NCBI RefSeq assembly: GCF_013394305.1
Contig: NZ_AP019810.1
Span: 124,001-188,000, forward strand
Length of the DNA: 64,000 bases
Source of the DNA: Enterococcus mundtii
GTDB taxonomy: Bacteria; Bacillota; Bacilli; Lactobacillales; Enterococcaceae
Direction of reading: 5' to 3'
In this document: positions 8,743 to 18,620 of the stretch, in pieces
Position numbering within the stretch: position 1 is the stretch's first letter
Layout: every line of letters starts with the position of its first letter
Notes under the pieces: model-generated
What the model was told of the DNA's origin: nothing
Databases searched by the model: none
The model's input: only the letters and a program-made list of their open reading frames with translations
Position numbers and translations under genes: made by a program

Positions 8743-9960
8743 ATGGACCAAACAGATTTTAGAGAAAATTTTGAGTTGAAGCCTGTCACGGAGGAACATG
8801 TTGACCAGTTCAATGAGTTACTTTCCTACGTTTTTCAAGTCACTGACTCTGATATTGAAGAAAGTGGATTTGAAAACAAACGGGAATTTGTACGTTCCAA
8901 GCGACCGATTCTAGAATTATCAAATGTATTCGGCTGGTTTCATAAAGAAAAATTGATTTCTCAAATCGCGATCTATCCTTGCGAGGTTAATATCCACGGT
9001 ACACGGTACCAAATGGGCGGAGTGACTGGTGTTGGAACCTATCCTGAATATGCCAACCATGGATTGATGCAAGACTTGATCATCGTCGCATTAGACAACA
9101 TGCGCAAAAACAAACAGTGGGTCTCTTATCTTTATCCTTACAATATCCCTTATTACAGGCGTAAAGGTTGGGAAATCATGTCAGATAAGTTATCCTTTAA
9201 AATACGTGATACGCAACTACCTAAACAAGTACCTGTTTCTGGTATCGTGGAACGACTGCCTGTCGATCACGAAGATGTTTTCCGTGTCTATCAACAGTTT
9301 GCGGGAAAGAATCATGGTGCGCTGTTTCGTAGTGCCTTTCACTGGGAAGAATATTGGCGTTTTGAAAATGAAGAAGAACGGACTGCGGCGATTTATTACA
9401 ATAGTGACAATGAACCAACCGGAGTGCTTTTTTATTGGGTCGCCGAAGAAGTCTTCCATGTCAAAGAGATGTTTTATTTGAACCAAGAGGCGCGTAACGG
9501 ATTGTGGAACTTCATCTCTGCACATTTTTCAATGGTTTACTGGGTACATGGCGATATCTACAAAAATGAACCCCTTGCTTTTTTATTAGAAGATAGTCAA
9601 ATCAAAGAACAGATCGAACCTTACTTTATGGCAAGAATCGTTGACGTCAAAGAATTTATCCAGCGCTTCCCTTTTTCTGGTACAGCAGAAGACTTCCATT
9701 TCATCGTGGAAGATTCCGTGGCACCTTGGAATAATGGCGTATTTGGCTTGACGTGGCGAGATGGCCACTTGTCAATCGTTAATGAACCGATTGGTAAAAT
9801 GGTTCGTTTAGATATCCAAACATTGACGTGTCTAATGATGAATTATCGTCGTGCTTCTTACCTTGCTCGAATCGAGCGCATAACCACAGATGAGGAGATG
9901 GTCAAGACATTAGAGCGAATCATCCCAAACATGGAAGCTTATTTTAGTGACTATTTCTAA
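8743..9960 (+). CDS. Eis-like GNAT-family N-acetyltransferase
   Basis: This 405-residue protein has the layout of the Eis/YfiM-like group: an N-terminal GNAT domain with the acetyl-CoA region MGGVTGVGTYPEYANHGLMQ (about residues 88-107), a second degenerate GNAT domain, and an SCP2-like C-terminal domain from about 300. Mycobacterial Eis acetylates aminoglycosides and other amines, but low-GC Gram-positive homologues are mostly untested. It is the first of three plus-strand genes: the deoxyribosyltransferase starts 20 bases after its stop, and a membrane protein follows. A weak GGAG ribosome site precedes the ATG. Confidence 0.85.
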   Translation: MDQTDFRENFELKPVTEEHVDQFNELLSYVFQVTDSDIEESGFENKREFVRSKRPILELSNVFGWFHKEKLISQIAIYPCEVNIHGTRYQMGGVTGVGTYPEYANHGLMQDLIIVALDNMRKNKQWVSYLYPYNIPYYRRKGWEIMSDKLSFKIRDTQLPKQVPVSGIVERLPVDHEDVFRVYQQFAGKNHGALFRSAFHWEEYWRFENEEERTAAIYYNSDNEPTGVLFYWVAEEVFHVKEMFYLNQEARNGLWNFISAHFSMVYWVHGDIYKNEPLAFLLEDSQIKEQIEPYFMARIVDVKEFIQRFPFSGTAEDFHFIVEDSVAPWNNGVFGLTWRDGHLSIVNEPIGKMVRLDIQTLTCLMMNYRRASYLARIERITTDEEMVKTLERIIPNMEAYFSDYF

Positions 9961-9980
9961 TACAAAGGATGTTGAAACGA

Positions 9981-10475
9981 ATGAATATTTATTTTGCAGC
10001 ACCACTTTTTGCAAAAGGAGATTTGCTTTATAACGAATCTCTTGTCAAAAAAATCAGAGAGATTTCTTCTGATTTGTCGATCTATCTACCACAAGAAAAC
10101 GAAGCAATCAATGATAAGACTGCATATGCAGACAGCAAAATGATTGCCTTGGCTGATACAGAAAAAGTACTAGAAAGTGACTTGATGATCGCACTTTTAG
10201 ACGGATTGACGATCGATGCCGGAGTTGCTTCTGAGATCGGTGTCGCCTATGCTAAAGGCATCCCGATCATTGGTTTATATACAGACAGCCGCCAACAAGG
10301 TGCGACTCATCCAAAAAAAGTCGCTGCCTTGCAACAGGCTGGTGAAAATCAGTTCCATTATTTAAATCTTTATACGGTCGGCTTGATCAAGTTGAACGGA
10401 ACGATCGTGTCTTCTGAAGAAGCATTGTTCAAAGCATTGAAATCATATCTAGCTGGGGGAAAAATTAGTGAGTAA
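9981..10475 (+). CDS. Nucleoside 2-deoxyribosyltransferase
   Basis: This 164-residue enzyme has the family N-terminus MNIYFAAPLF, a central E98-type region SEIGVAYAKGIPIIGLYTDSR and D residues in the DLMIALLDG strand. It exchanges purine and pyrimidine bases between deoxyribonucleosides in nucleotide salvage, as in lactobacilli. The ATG at 9981 is chosen over one at 9969, which overlaps the AAAGGA ribosome site. The gene overlaps the next by 8 bases, so the two are probably translationally coupled. Confidence 0.88.
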   Translation: MNIYFAAPLFAKGDLLYNESLVKKIREISSDLSIYLPQENEAINDKTAYADSKMIALADTEKVLESDLMIALLDGLTIDAGVASEIGVAYAKGIPIIGLYTDSRQQGATHPKKVAALQQAGENQFHYLNLYTVGLIKLNGTIVSSEEALFKALKSYLAGGKISE

Positions 10476-11136
10476 GACAGTAAAAAAAGTTCAGATTGCA
10501 TTAACGATTTTCGGTCTATTTGTTGTTGGTTATAACATTTTCGAATTTGTAACAAACAAATATTCGACCACACAAGGAATCACCTTTATCGTCGAATCAC
10601 TGGCAGGTATCCTATTGATTTATTTGCCACAGATCGTTCGCCGATTATTCAAGATCCATGTTCCTGATGCCATTGTTTTATTTTATTGGTTTTTCTTGTT
10701 CATTTCTGTCTTTTTAGGAACAGGTATGCACTTGATCAGTATTATTTCATTTTGGGATAAAATCTTACACGCCGTTAGCCCGATGGTTCTGACTGCCTTA
10801 GGTTACGGTTTGATCGGCTTCTTGCTGAAAGACGCACCAATCGAGAAAACAAGTCCTTGGCTATTTCTTTTATTTGGATTTGCTTTTGCTGGGTTATGCG
10901 GTGTTTTCTGGGAATTCTGGGAGTTTTTATGCGACCAATTCTTAGGAATGAACTTGCAACGGTTTGCTGCATCTGATGGTACACTCTTCGTCGGACGCGA
11001 AGCATTGATGGATACAATGGGAGATTTACTAACAAATACAGTCGGCGCCTTTATCATGGGTGTTTATGCGTGGGTCCAAGTGAAAAAAGACCCAGCACAT
11101 TTTGAGAGTTACCGACTACAAAAATTAGATCACTGA
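10468..11136 (+). CDS. DUF2238-like integral membrane protein
   Basis: This 222-residue protein has six or so hydrophobic segments. It carries the conserved motifs WDKILHAVSP, GVFWEFWEF and DTMGDLLTNTVGA, which match the YjdF/DUF2238 membrane family; acidic and His residues within the membrane are conserved there. The start is GTG (10468) overlapping the end of the deoxyribosyltransferase gene, with GGGGGA upstream. Function is unknown. A bidirectional terminator follows. Confidence 0.75.
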   Translation: MSKTVKKVQIALTIFGLFVVGYNIFEFVTNKYSTTQGITFIVESLAGILLIYLPQIVRRLFKIHVPDAIVLFYWFFLFISVFLGTGMHLISIISFWDKILHAVSPMVLTALGYGLIGFLLKDAPIEKTSPWLFLLFGFAFAGLCGVFWEFWEFLCDQFLGMNLQRFAASDGTLFVGREALMDTMGDLLTNTVGAFIMGVYAWVQVKKDPAHFESYRLQKLDH

Positions 11137-11169
11137 TCAATCGTAACAAGTATGATAGATAAATAAAAA

Positions 11170-11214
11170 AAATTGGCAAGGGATTTTGTTTGATCCTTTG
11201 TCATTTTTTTTCAA
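11170..11214. terminator. Bidirectional terminator between convergent genes
   Basis: A 15-bp stem (11170-11184 with 11193-11207, one mismatch, two G:U) is flanked by A8 and T8 runs. It can serve both the plus-strand operon and the minus-strand sugar transporter, which ends at 11219. Confidence 0.88.
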
Positions 11215-11218
11215 TTCT

Positions 11219-12073
11219 TTATTTTAAAAGACTCATTCCAACCACACCCACTACATACACCAATGTACCCAAATAGATTGAGCGTTTTTCTAATGATGTC
11301 TTCTTCTCTCTCAAAATAATGATGCTTCCGTAAGTTGCGACAAGTAAACTCATTTGCGAAAAGGCATAAGTAATACCCACACCTAAAGACGCAGACACAG
11401 CAAATAACGTCGTGTTAGCGATCACCCAGGAACTACCAGTGAGGATATTTCGAGCGATAGCGTTGACTTTCAATTGTCTGATTTTCTTCATTGAGAGGAT
11501 CATCCCTCCAACAAACATGCCGATGGATTGAGGTAGAAACACTTGCGGTCCATGAATATCAAAATAACTAGTGATCGTTACATATAGCATCAAAAACGCA
11601 GATGAAATGCACAAAAAGACAATCACTTGTTTCGCCACTGCGCTGTTTCCATTGCTTGTCTTAGTCACCAATAGCACACCGACTAAAATGACCGCCAACG
11701 CCACGATCGACATCATAGCGACAAAGAAACTCGTCCATTCCAATAAAAAAATTCCTGAAATAAGCGTGACAAAGGCTAATTGTGTCCCAACAGATATGGG
11801 CATCGCTTTTGACACTTCAGCCTTTTCTAATGCGCGGAACTGAAAATATTGCCCCACCGCCCAGAATACTCCGGACAAAAAACAAACAATGAATGAAACC
11901 GTTTGGTATGTTACTTGCTGAAACAAACTAAATATCAACCCAGATAATAAAGCAGCAATGGTGGTGCCAATCAATTGTTCTTCTGACTTGCCCCCCATGA
12001 TCTTAGATAATATTGGCATCATGCCCCACCCTAATGCTGGGATCAAAGCTAAAAATAAAAGGTGTATCGCCAT
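11219..12073 (-). CDS. GRP-family sugar uptake permease (GlcU/RbsU-like)
   Basis: This 284-residue protein has about ten transmembrane helices with the internal two-fold repeat of the drug/metabolite transporter fold. It carries the glucose/ribose porter pattern PALGWGMMPILSKIMGG at the N-terminus. Family members move glucose or ribose with protons and lack phosphorylation. The start at 12073 is chosen because GAGGAGA lies 6 bases upstream. It stands alone between a terminator and the mannoside operon; substrate unknown. Confidence 0.8.
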   Translation of the reverse strand: MAIHLLFLALIPALGWGMMPILSKIMGGKSEEQLIGTTIAALLSGLIFSLFQQVTYQTVSFIVCFLSGVFWAVGQYFQFRALEKAEVSKAMPISVGTQLAFVTLISGIFLLEWTSFFVAMMSIVALAVILVGVLLVTKTSNGNSAVAKQVIVFLCISSAFLMLYVTITSYFDIHGPQVFLPQSIGMFVGGMILSMKKIRQLKVNAIARNILTGSSWVIANTTLFAVSASLGVGITYAFSQMSLLVATYGSIIILREKKTSLEKRSIYLGTLVYVVGVVGMSLLK

Positions 12074-12143
12074 GATTTCTCCTCTTTCAATTTCACAACT
12101 AAACGGAGACACAAGTAGTCAACTTGCTGTTCCTAAAACCCGC

Positions 12144-12180
12144 TAAACGGTGTTCCAGAAGCAACTCCTTGAGAATCAAC
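12144..12180 (-). repeat. Partial copy of the dispersed intergenic repeat
   Basis: TAAACGGTGTTCCAgAAG and following bases match the left end of the repeat found between polA and mutM (39362 and 39481). Only about 35 bases are kept. It lies between the alpha-mannosidase and the sugar permease. Confidence 0.5.
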
Positions 12181-12198
12181 TTGTGCCTCAACGTTTTT

Positions 12199-14781
12199 TT
12201 ATTTTGTTAATAAATAAGTGGCTAAGCCATAGCCGCTGATCGTTTTTGTCTCTGTCACTTCTTCTTCTAAGGCATTGATACGTGTGTATTTGAACCCTGC
12301 AAAAAGCTTCTCTGGCTCAAGGTAACGCTTTTCTGAAGTTCCATTAACTAATCGAATCACTACGCCTTCTGAATAATAAGCGTTATGGATCGCACTGACA
12401 GCCAATCCTTCTTCCAAATCTAACGAAATTTGCGTATACGTCGTTTCACTCAAAGAAAGTGGTTGGATTCTACTTTGGATCTTATTGTCGATTCGATAAA
12501 CGAAATAATTCAAATCTTGCAATTGATACGAAATCGACGGTTGTTCTTTGTCTGATTTCCATGTCACTAATGTGTGTTCTGAAATATCAGTTGGCGCCAT
12601 GCGCACTGAAAAGTCAAAATCGATCCGTTGATTTTCCATTTGAGCAAGCGGTGTCTCCATCATGATATGCCCTTTTTTCGTCGTATCTCCTGAAGCCCGC
12701 CCTGGACGATACAGCAAATCTGGTTTCCCTAACGAATCCGTCGTGGCTAATACCGTGACGTATAAGGAGTCATTGATATATTCGTATTCCTTACTTTGTT
12801 CGGTATAAAACACTAATGCCTCTTCAGAACTATACGCGATCACTTGTTTTTCAAAGGGCTCGATATTTACTGGCATCTCAGAGTATTTTTGTTCCCAATC
12901 GTTCATTGACTGGTTTGTTTTTTCTAAGTAACCAAATTGGATCGCAGAGACGACCTTTTCAATCGATTGATTCAACTTTGTTTTGATACGGACACGGTGA
13001 TTTAATACAGAATTTCTAAAAGAAAGACAACCTTGGACCTCTCCCTGTTCCGTTAACTTCAATGTCAGCTGGTAAGCGAAGACTTTCGTTGTTTGACCGG
13101 CGATACGTTCTGCCAATGTATAAGGAAGCTCTAGTTTTCCTTCCAAGATCAAGGTTTCTTCGTTGCCTTTACATGAATCAAATGTCAAAGAGACTGGGTG
13201 ATCATTAGGTATCGGCGAATAATCGTAAGTATCTCCGGCATTGCTATCATCCACGATTTTCAAGAAGTCTCTGATCGTTTGGTCACCATCTGAAAAGGCA
13301 AGTTGGCCCTCTTCAAAAGTCAAAGAATAGTTCCCTTTTGAGATCATCGTTCGTGGCGTCATATCAGGTAGATCAGCTGTAGTCTGTTCGACGAAATCGA
13401 AGACTTGATAACCTAGTCCATCAAAGGAACAATCAACTGCTACTTGTAAAATATAGTACCCTGGCTCTTCAATAAATCGATTGCCGGCAGGTGTTTCTTG
13501 CATGATATTTTGGCGGCTAGGCACATAATCCACCGAGATGACAGCAGAATCATGGCCCAATACTTCGATTTGATTGACTTTTGAGATAAGTTTTACCACT
13601 TTTTTTCCTTTGAAAGGTGTAACTGAAGTATTCAAAATCAAGAATTGTTGATCTGTCAGCTGTAGTCCTTCAGAAATTCTTTTCAATACCAAGTTTTCGA
13701 TACTGTCACAGATTTCTGATACTTCTTTCAAACGATGGGCGATGTCTTGCGCAACACTATCTGACACACAGCCGGCTAAACTGTCATGTGCTTGGCACTC
13801 AAATAATTTTTTCCATGCCTTCATGACTAACCGATTGCTCAAAACGATGCCTAGCTCCTTGGCAATCACGACCATTGGTTCGATTTCAAGTGTCAGTTTA
13901 TTCTCTAATCTGAAAATCTCACGTTTTAGATCCATGCGGACAGAACCAATCGTCTTATGCACACGGGCAAAAACAGGCGCGCGAAACTCTCCTTGATACT
14001 CTTCCAGATCCTTTTGACGGACCAAATCCATGAACGCTTGATACGTGCTTGTTTTATAGTTATATTTACCGATTTGATTGATTTTATCGATTTTCTCTTC
14101 TAAAGACGAGATGATCCCTAATTGATCGTTTCCTGTTGGAATCAAAATTTCTGTTTCATCTGCGTAGTTCTTGATAAAATCAATGCCTTTGTCTAATCGT
14201 CCTTCCACATAACTCTTCGTTGGCTCTAGTTGTTGTTGCGCACCATATCCTTGGGGAAAGTTCACTGCATACAATTCATTCTCCCCGCTTAAACTCTTCC
14301 ATTTGAAATATGGCGATTGGACATGTTCGCCTAAGTCGATCCCACGCCAAAAAATGATATTGTCAAACCCAGCTTCGTTTAAAATCGTCGGCATTTGTGC
14401 GTTGAATCCAAATGTATCTGGAAGATAACCAATAGGTAGATACTCCCCATATTTTTTACTTTCAAAGACGCCCACCATTGCATTTCTTAAAATAGATTCC
14501 CCTGAGGCAAAAAACGCATCCGTTTGTGTGAACCAAGGGCCAATAAATAATTGACCCTTCGCAACTAATTCTTTGATCTCTGCTAATTTCTCTGGATATA
14601 GTTCCAAGTAATCATCGAGGATCGAAAGCTGTCCATCTAAAACAAAAGTAGCATTAGGTTGTCTTTTCAACTCTTCCAAAACATCTGTAAACAACTGATC
14701 ACTTAAAACGATGCAATCCATTGAAGTAAAGTACCATTCTCTATCCCAATGTGTGTGATTTACAATGTGTATATTTGTCAT
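12199..14781 (-). CDS. Glycoside hydrolase family 38 alpha-mannosidase (MngB-like)
   Basis: This 860-residue enzyme begins MTNIHIVNHTHWDREW; H11 and D13 of HWD match metal ligands of GH38. The catalytic nucleophile region is GYLPDTFGFNAQMP (Asp about 122), and a later metal-ligand region is FECQAHDSLAGC. The C-terminal half is the beta-rich GH38 domain. Bacterial relatives such as MngB hydrolyse phosphorylated mannosides imported by a PTS, for example 2-O-mannosyl-6-phosphate-glycerate. The ATG at 14781 starts 2 bases after the EIIC stop, so it is coupled to the transporter. Alternative substrates such as alpha-mannobiose phosphate are possible. Confidence 0.88.
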   Translation of the reverse strand: MTNIHIVNHTHWDREWYFTSMDCIVLSDQLFTDVLEELKRQPNATFVLDGQLSILDDYLELYPEKLAEIKELVAKGQLFIGPWFTQTDAFFASGESILRNAMVGVFESKKYGEYLPIGYLPDTFGFNAQMPTILNEAGFDNIIFWRGIDLGEHVQSPYFKWKSLSGENELYAVNFPQGYGAQQQLEPTKSYVEGRLDKGIDFIKNYADETEILIPTGNDQLGIISSLEEKIDKINQIGKYNYKTSTYQAFMDLVRQKDLEEYQGEFRAPVFARVHKTIGSVRMDLKREIFRLENKLTLEIEPMVVIAKELGIVLSNRLVMKAWKKLFECQAHDSLAGCVSDSVAQDIAHRLKEVSEICDSIENLVLKRISEGLQLTDQQFLILNTSVTPFKGKKVVKLISKVNQIEVLGHDSAVISVDYVPSRQNIMQETPAGNRFIEEPGYYILQVAVDCSFDGLGYQVFDFVEQTTADLPDMTPRTMISKGNYSLTFEEGQLAFSDGDQTIRDFLKIVDDSNAGDTYDYSPIPNDHPVSLTFDSCKGNEETLILEGKLELPYTLAERIAGQTTKVFAYQLTLKLTEQGEVQGCLSFRNSVLNHRVRIKTKLNQSIEKVVSAIQFGYLEKTNQSMNDWEQKYSEMPVNIEPFEKQVIAYSSEEALVFYTEQSKEYEYINDSLYVTVLATTDSLGKPDLLYRPGRASGDTTKKGHIMMETPLAQMENQRIDFDFSVRMAPTDISEHTLVTWKSDKEQPSISYQLQDLNYFVYRIDNKIQSRIQPLSLSETTYTQISLDLEEGLAVSAIHNAYYSEGVVIRLVNGTSEKRYLEPEKLFAGFKYTRINALEEEVTETKTISGYGLATYLLTK

Positions 14782-14783
14782 AG

Positions 14784-15893
14784 TTACGCTTCCCATTGTT
14801 CTTCCCAAGCAGCTTCATCAAATTCTTCAACTGCTGATTCTACTTCTTGTCCAGCATCTTTTGAACGTAGCACGCTAGTTAGGATCGCGATAAACAACGC
14901 ACCTGTAGCGATCGAAAGTACATAGATCGGCCATTTTTCTACGGTGAACCAGCCATAGAATCCTGAGATCGGTGCAGTGTTCACTGCCCCTAAACCAACT
15001 GCCAGCGCAGAACCTAAAGCAGAACCAATCATATTGATCGGGATAACTTTCAATGGATTTTCAACGGCAAACGGGATCGCTCCTTCAGAAATACCGACAA
15101 GCCCCATGATCACAGCTGATTTCCCAGCTTCTTTTAATTCATTGTTGTATTTATTTTTCGCAAAGATCGTGGCTAACCCTAATCCGATGGGTGGAATGAT
15201 GATGGCCACTTGTGCCGCAGTATTTGGTGCATAAACATTACTAGTCAATAGTGCCATTGCTGTGGTCACAGCCGCTTTATTGACTGGTCCACCTAAGTCA
15301 AATCCAACCATTGCGCCAACGACCGCTGCCATAACGATGGCATTCCCACCACTTAAACCGTTCAACCATGATTCTAAACCAACGTTCAATGCTGCAAATG
15401 GCGTCCCAATCACATAATTGACTAATAGAACGGTGATCAATGTGCCTAATACTGGTACTAGAAATACTGGTACAACGGATGCCATTGATTTTGGCAATTT
15501 GATTTTGTTTTTGATCAACAAGCACGCATAACCAGCAATCAGACCAGAAACGATGGCGCCTAAAAAGCCTGCATTGATATCTTTCACTAGCATCCCACCA
15601 ATTAAACCAGGAGCAATTCCTAATTTGTCTGAGATCGAATAGGCAATAAATGCGGAAATCACTGGGAACATCAAACCAAGGGCTGTGCCACCGAAGCCAT
15701 CTAAACTATGCAATAAACGAATGATTGCATTACCACTCTCGCCATGAGAACCGTCCCAAATATCAACAATCCCGTAAAATGAACCACCCACACGAGAAAT
15801 GGCCATGATGACCGCTCCAGCGATTACCAAAGGTATCATATAAGAAATTCCTGTTAAAACATGATTTTTGATTTCACTTGCTATTTTTTTCAT
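14784..15893 (-). CDS. PTS fructose/mannosylglycerate-type EIIC permease
   Basis: This 369-residue protein has about ten hydrophobic segments and the fructose-family EIIC motif GISEGAIPFAVENPLKVIP, which contributes to substrate binding. Length and sequence fit the IIC part of MngA/FruA-type transporters, here a separate polypeptide. It ends in an acidic tail. It translocates the sugar while EIIB phosphorylates it. Genes for EIIB, EIIA and the regulator lie directly upstream and the mannosidase directly downstream. Confidence 0.9.
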   Translation of the reverse strand: MKKIASEIKNHVLTGISYMIPLVIAGAVIMAISRVGGSFYGIVDIWDGSHGESGNAIIRLLHSLDGFGGTALGLMFPVISAFIAYSISDKLGIAPGLIGGMLVKDINAGFLGAIVSGLIAGYACLLIKNKIKLPKSMASVVPVFLVPVLGTLITVLLVNYVIGTPFAALNVGLESWLNGLSGGNAIVMAAVVGAMVGFDLGGPVNKAAVTTAMALLTSNVYAPNTAAQVAIIIPPIGLGLATIFAKNKYNNELKEAGKSAVIMGLVGISEGAIPFAVENPLKVIPINMIGSALGSALAVGLGAVNTAPISGFYGWFTVEKWPIYVLSIATGALFIAILTSVLRSKDAGQEVESAVEEFDEAAWEEQWEA

Positions 15894-15920
15894 TTACTTT
15901 CTCCCCCACTGATTAATTGA

Positions 15921-16235
15921 TTAGTCGATCATTCCTAAAGCTTCTTCGATGACTTTTTCGGCATTCTTGATTGGTGCTGCGACTGGTACTTTTAAGATTG
16001 TTTTTCCTTTGAAACGCTCTTCATTTCTCACTTTTGTATCCACTGCAAAAATAACGACTTCGCCAATGTTGCAGTCTTTTTCAGTCAATTCATTTTCGAT
16101 ACCTGTTGCTCCTTGTGTTTCCACTTTGATCAAATCTCCACGTTTTGCTGCTGCTTTTTTAAGTGCTTGGGCTGCCATATACGTATGAGCGACCCCTGTA
16201 GCACAGGCTGTAACTGCGATAATTTTTCTTTTCAT
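15921..16235 (-). CDS. PTS fructose-type EIIB component
   Basis: This 104-residue protein has the phosphorylated cysteine in TACATGVAHTYMAA (Cys 11). It passes phosphate from EIIA to the incoming sugar. The fold and length are those of the FruB'/MngA IIB domain. The AGG-rich ribosome site and 28-base gap to EIIC point to one operon. Confidence 0.93.
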   Translation of the reverse strand: MKRKIIAVTACATGVAHTYMAAQALKKAAAKRGDLIKVETQGATGIENELTEKDCNIGEVVIFAVDTKVRNEERFKGKTILKVPVAAPIKNAEKVIEEALGMID

Positions 16236-16258
16236 CTCTTTTTCCTCTTTTCATTTGT

Positions 16259-16708
16259 TTATTCGCATAATAGTTTCGCGATTTGTTGTTTATCTGTCTC
16301 ATTTTTTAACTGTGCCGTAATGTCATCATCCATCAATTTCATCGCAATTTCAGATAAGATCTTTAGATGAGTATCCCCTTTTTGTGACTCTGGGATCGCC
16401 AATAATATGACCACAAAGACTGGCTCTTCATCTAATGATTGCCAATCGATTGGTTGTTTCAATCTAGCAAAAACAATTGCTGGCTCACTGACTACTTCAC
16501 TTTTCCCATGAGGAATGGCAATATTGTTCCCAATGCCTGTCGTCGAATGTTCTTCTCTTTCTAATACAGACTGGATATATGCTTCTTTGTTGTTGATTAA
16601 GCCGTTATTCGTTAGAACTTCCCCTAATTGACGAATCGTTTCTTCTTTGGTTGTACTCTCCATATCTAAAAAAATATGATCAGAAGGTAGTAAAGTTGCA
16701 ATGCTCAT
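16259..16708 (-). CDS. PTS fructose/mannitol-type EIIA component
   Basis: This 149-residue protein is of the EIIA-2 family. The phospho-accepting histidine is in NNIAIPHGKSE (about residue 66). It takes phosphate from HPr and gives it to EIIB encoded next. It lies 1 base after the stop of the PRD regulator, which carries a similar EIIA domain; the free EIIA probably controls that regulator by phosphorylation. Confidence 0.92.
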   Translation of the reverse strand: MSIATLLPSDHIFLDMESTTKEETIRQLGEVLTNNGLINNKEAYIQSVLEREEHSTTGIGNNIAIPHGKSEVVSEPAIVFARLKQPIDWQSLDEEPVFVVILLAIPESQKGDTHLKILSEIAMKLMDDDITAQLKNETDKQQIAKLLCE

Positions 16709-16709
16709 A

Positions 16710-18620
16710 TTAAAATTCCTCTTTCAAATAGTTTTTGATCTCATTTTTTGTTCCCTTTAACAAATAGTTTTTTTCACCAGATTCGATGATCTCTAGCATG
16801 ACATCATAGATTTCTTCCAGCTCTTGTGCTGTTTCATCTTTAATACAGATGAAAAATAAATATTTGACTTTCGTTTCTCCCCACATCAATTCATTAGCTA
16901 ATCGTAAAAAGACGATCGCCGATTTTTTAACATATTTAGGGACCCCGTGTGGTGTTGCAAATTTTCCAAAAGAGGTAAAAGAAAGCTGTTCTCTTTCTAA
17001 AGAAGAAGAGATGATTTTTTCTTCTGCGTATCCTTTTTTAATCAATTGTTGTCCTACGAATTGGATCACTTCTTGATAGTCTGTGAATGAATGATCCAAA
17101 AAGATCAAGTCATCTTTGATCAACTTCCCAAAGTGATTCGTTGTTTTGATTGGTTTATTTTGGGCATTTTTTAAAAATTGCTCGATTTTCTGACGTTCTA
17201 ATTTGTTGAGAACCGGTGAAACATTGATCGTTGGTATCGTCTCTAGGTTCAAGTTGACAGTCGATATCACCAGATCTTCATCGATCGATGTCTGCATCAA
17301 CTCTTGGATCGAAAGTATCCTAGAAATTTCGATCTTCTCATAATTTCTACGAAGTCGGGCAGCCAAGAGTTGTGAGGTGCCTTTGCCACTGCTACAAACA
17401 AGTAAGACACTGACTTTCTTTTGATGTTTTTCTTCTTTTTGCTCTTTCATTGCTTGGATATGGACAGCAAGAAAAGCGACTTCATCTTCTGGGACGTTGA
17501 TGGAAAAATCTTGGCTTAAGGCATTCGCTAATTGGATGGCTTCTGTAAAAGCCACAGGAAAGTTTTTCTTCACATCTTGTAAAAAAGGATTATGGATCAA
17601 TAATCCTTTTTTGATACGCAAGACTGCTTCTTTGATGTGCGTAACTAACCCTAAAATGATACTTTCGTTGTAAAGGGTTACATTTTCGTGAATCAATTGT
17701 CGAATGTGTTCATCTGTCACTTCATGCATTTGCTTCGTTTGTTCAAGCAATGTATCACCTTCTAAGTGTAAGAGAATATAACGGACTTCAGAAGAAGGTA
17801 GTGTCAATAAGAAAGTTTTTTCTAATTTTCGAATGAATAAATCAAATGGTTTATTTTCTCTGACTTTTCCAAATACTCCTTCACTTTCTAAATAGTTATC
17901 TTCTCTTACGCGATCAATCATAATCAACAGATGGAGCAATAATGAATGGTAGGTCGTATCATTCAACCTTATTTGTGCCTCTTTTAGGTATTCCTGCAAT
18001 AATGTATCAACTAATGTGATGTTCTTCATGTCGATGAACTCATTGACAAAAGGAGGAATCCCTTGGATCGAGTGTAGATATAGTTGATTCTTTTTGGTGA
18101 TTTTCCAATTACTACCCCAAAAATAGTAGATTAGATCAAATGCTAAGCGTCTTTTTTCTTGCTCTGATAAGTTTAGAAATGAACCTTTACCAGGCAGGCG
18201 ATCGATGCTAACGTTGAAATGGCGGAAAATCTCATGGACTTGGTTCATATCACCTTCTAATGTCGATTTGCTGATAAATAGTGTATCTTGTAGTTCTTGG
18301 CGAGTGAAATAGGTCTTTTTTTTCAAGAGTTCAAAACAGAGGAATTGGATACGTTCTTTTTTAGAAGCTGGAACTGTTACCATTGTCGTCGTATCAAGCC
18401 CACTTAGTACTTCGTTTGGATCACCGTTGATCGAAACACCAACTCGTGGTTTTCTAATTAGTTCGATGGTTGTTCCGCTAAATAGTTCATCGATCAATTT
18501 TAATGATTGTGAAACTGTTTTATTCGATAAATTCATGTGTTTCGCTATTTTTGTGACCGTCGTATGTTCGTTCATCAAAATATATTGAATGATTGCTTTT
18601 TCTCGTTCCTTGATCATCAC
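16710..18620 (-). CDS. PRD-domain PTS-controlled transcriptional activator (MtlR/BglG family)
   Basis: This 636-residue protein has two N-terminal helix-turn-helix domains (about 8-60 and 85-165). Two PTS regulation domains follow (about 190-400), with His in repeated HLL/H-LEGD positions, then an EIIB-like domain with VLLVCSSGKGTS (about 403-414) and an EIIA domain with FATPHGVPK (about 570). Such regulators are switched by PTS phosphorylation and activate the adjacent operon. Start is GTG 18620 or the adjoining ATG 18617, both close to AGGTGA. It is first in the operon, so it probably regulates itself together with EIIA-EIIB-EIIC-mannosidase. Confidence 0.9.
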   Translation of the reverse strand: MMIKEREKAIIQYILMNEHTTVTKIAKHMNLSNKTVSQSLKLIDELFSGTTIELIRKPRVGVSINGDPNEVLSGLDTTTMVTVPASKKERIQFLCFELLKKKTYFTRQELQDTLFISKSTLEGDMNQVHEIFRHFNVSIDRLPGKGSFLNLSEQEKRRLAFDLIYYFWGSNWKITKKNQLYLHSIQGIPPFVNEFIDMKNITLVDTLLQEYLKEAQIRLNDTTYHSLLLHLLIMIDRVREDNYLESEGVFGKVRENKPFDLFIRKLEKTFLLTLPSSEVRYILLHLEGDTLLEQTKQMHEVTDEHIRQLIHENVTLYNESIILGLVTHIKEAVLRIKKGLLIHNPFLQDVKKNFPVAFTEAIQLANALSQDFSINVPEDEVAFLAVHIQAMKEQKEEKHQKKVSVLLVCSSGKGTSQLLAARLRRNYEKIEISRILSIQELMQTSIDEDLVISTVNLNLETIPTINVSPVLNKLERQKIEQFLKNAQNKPIKTTNHFGKLIKDDLIFLDHSFTDYQEVIQFVGQQLIKKGYAEEKIISSSLEREQLSFTSFGKFATPHGVPKYVKKSAIVFLRLANELMWGETKVKYLFFICIKDETAQELEEIYDVMLEIIESGEKNYLLKGTKNEIKNYLKEEF

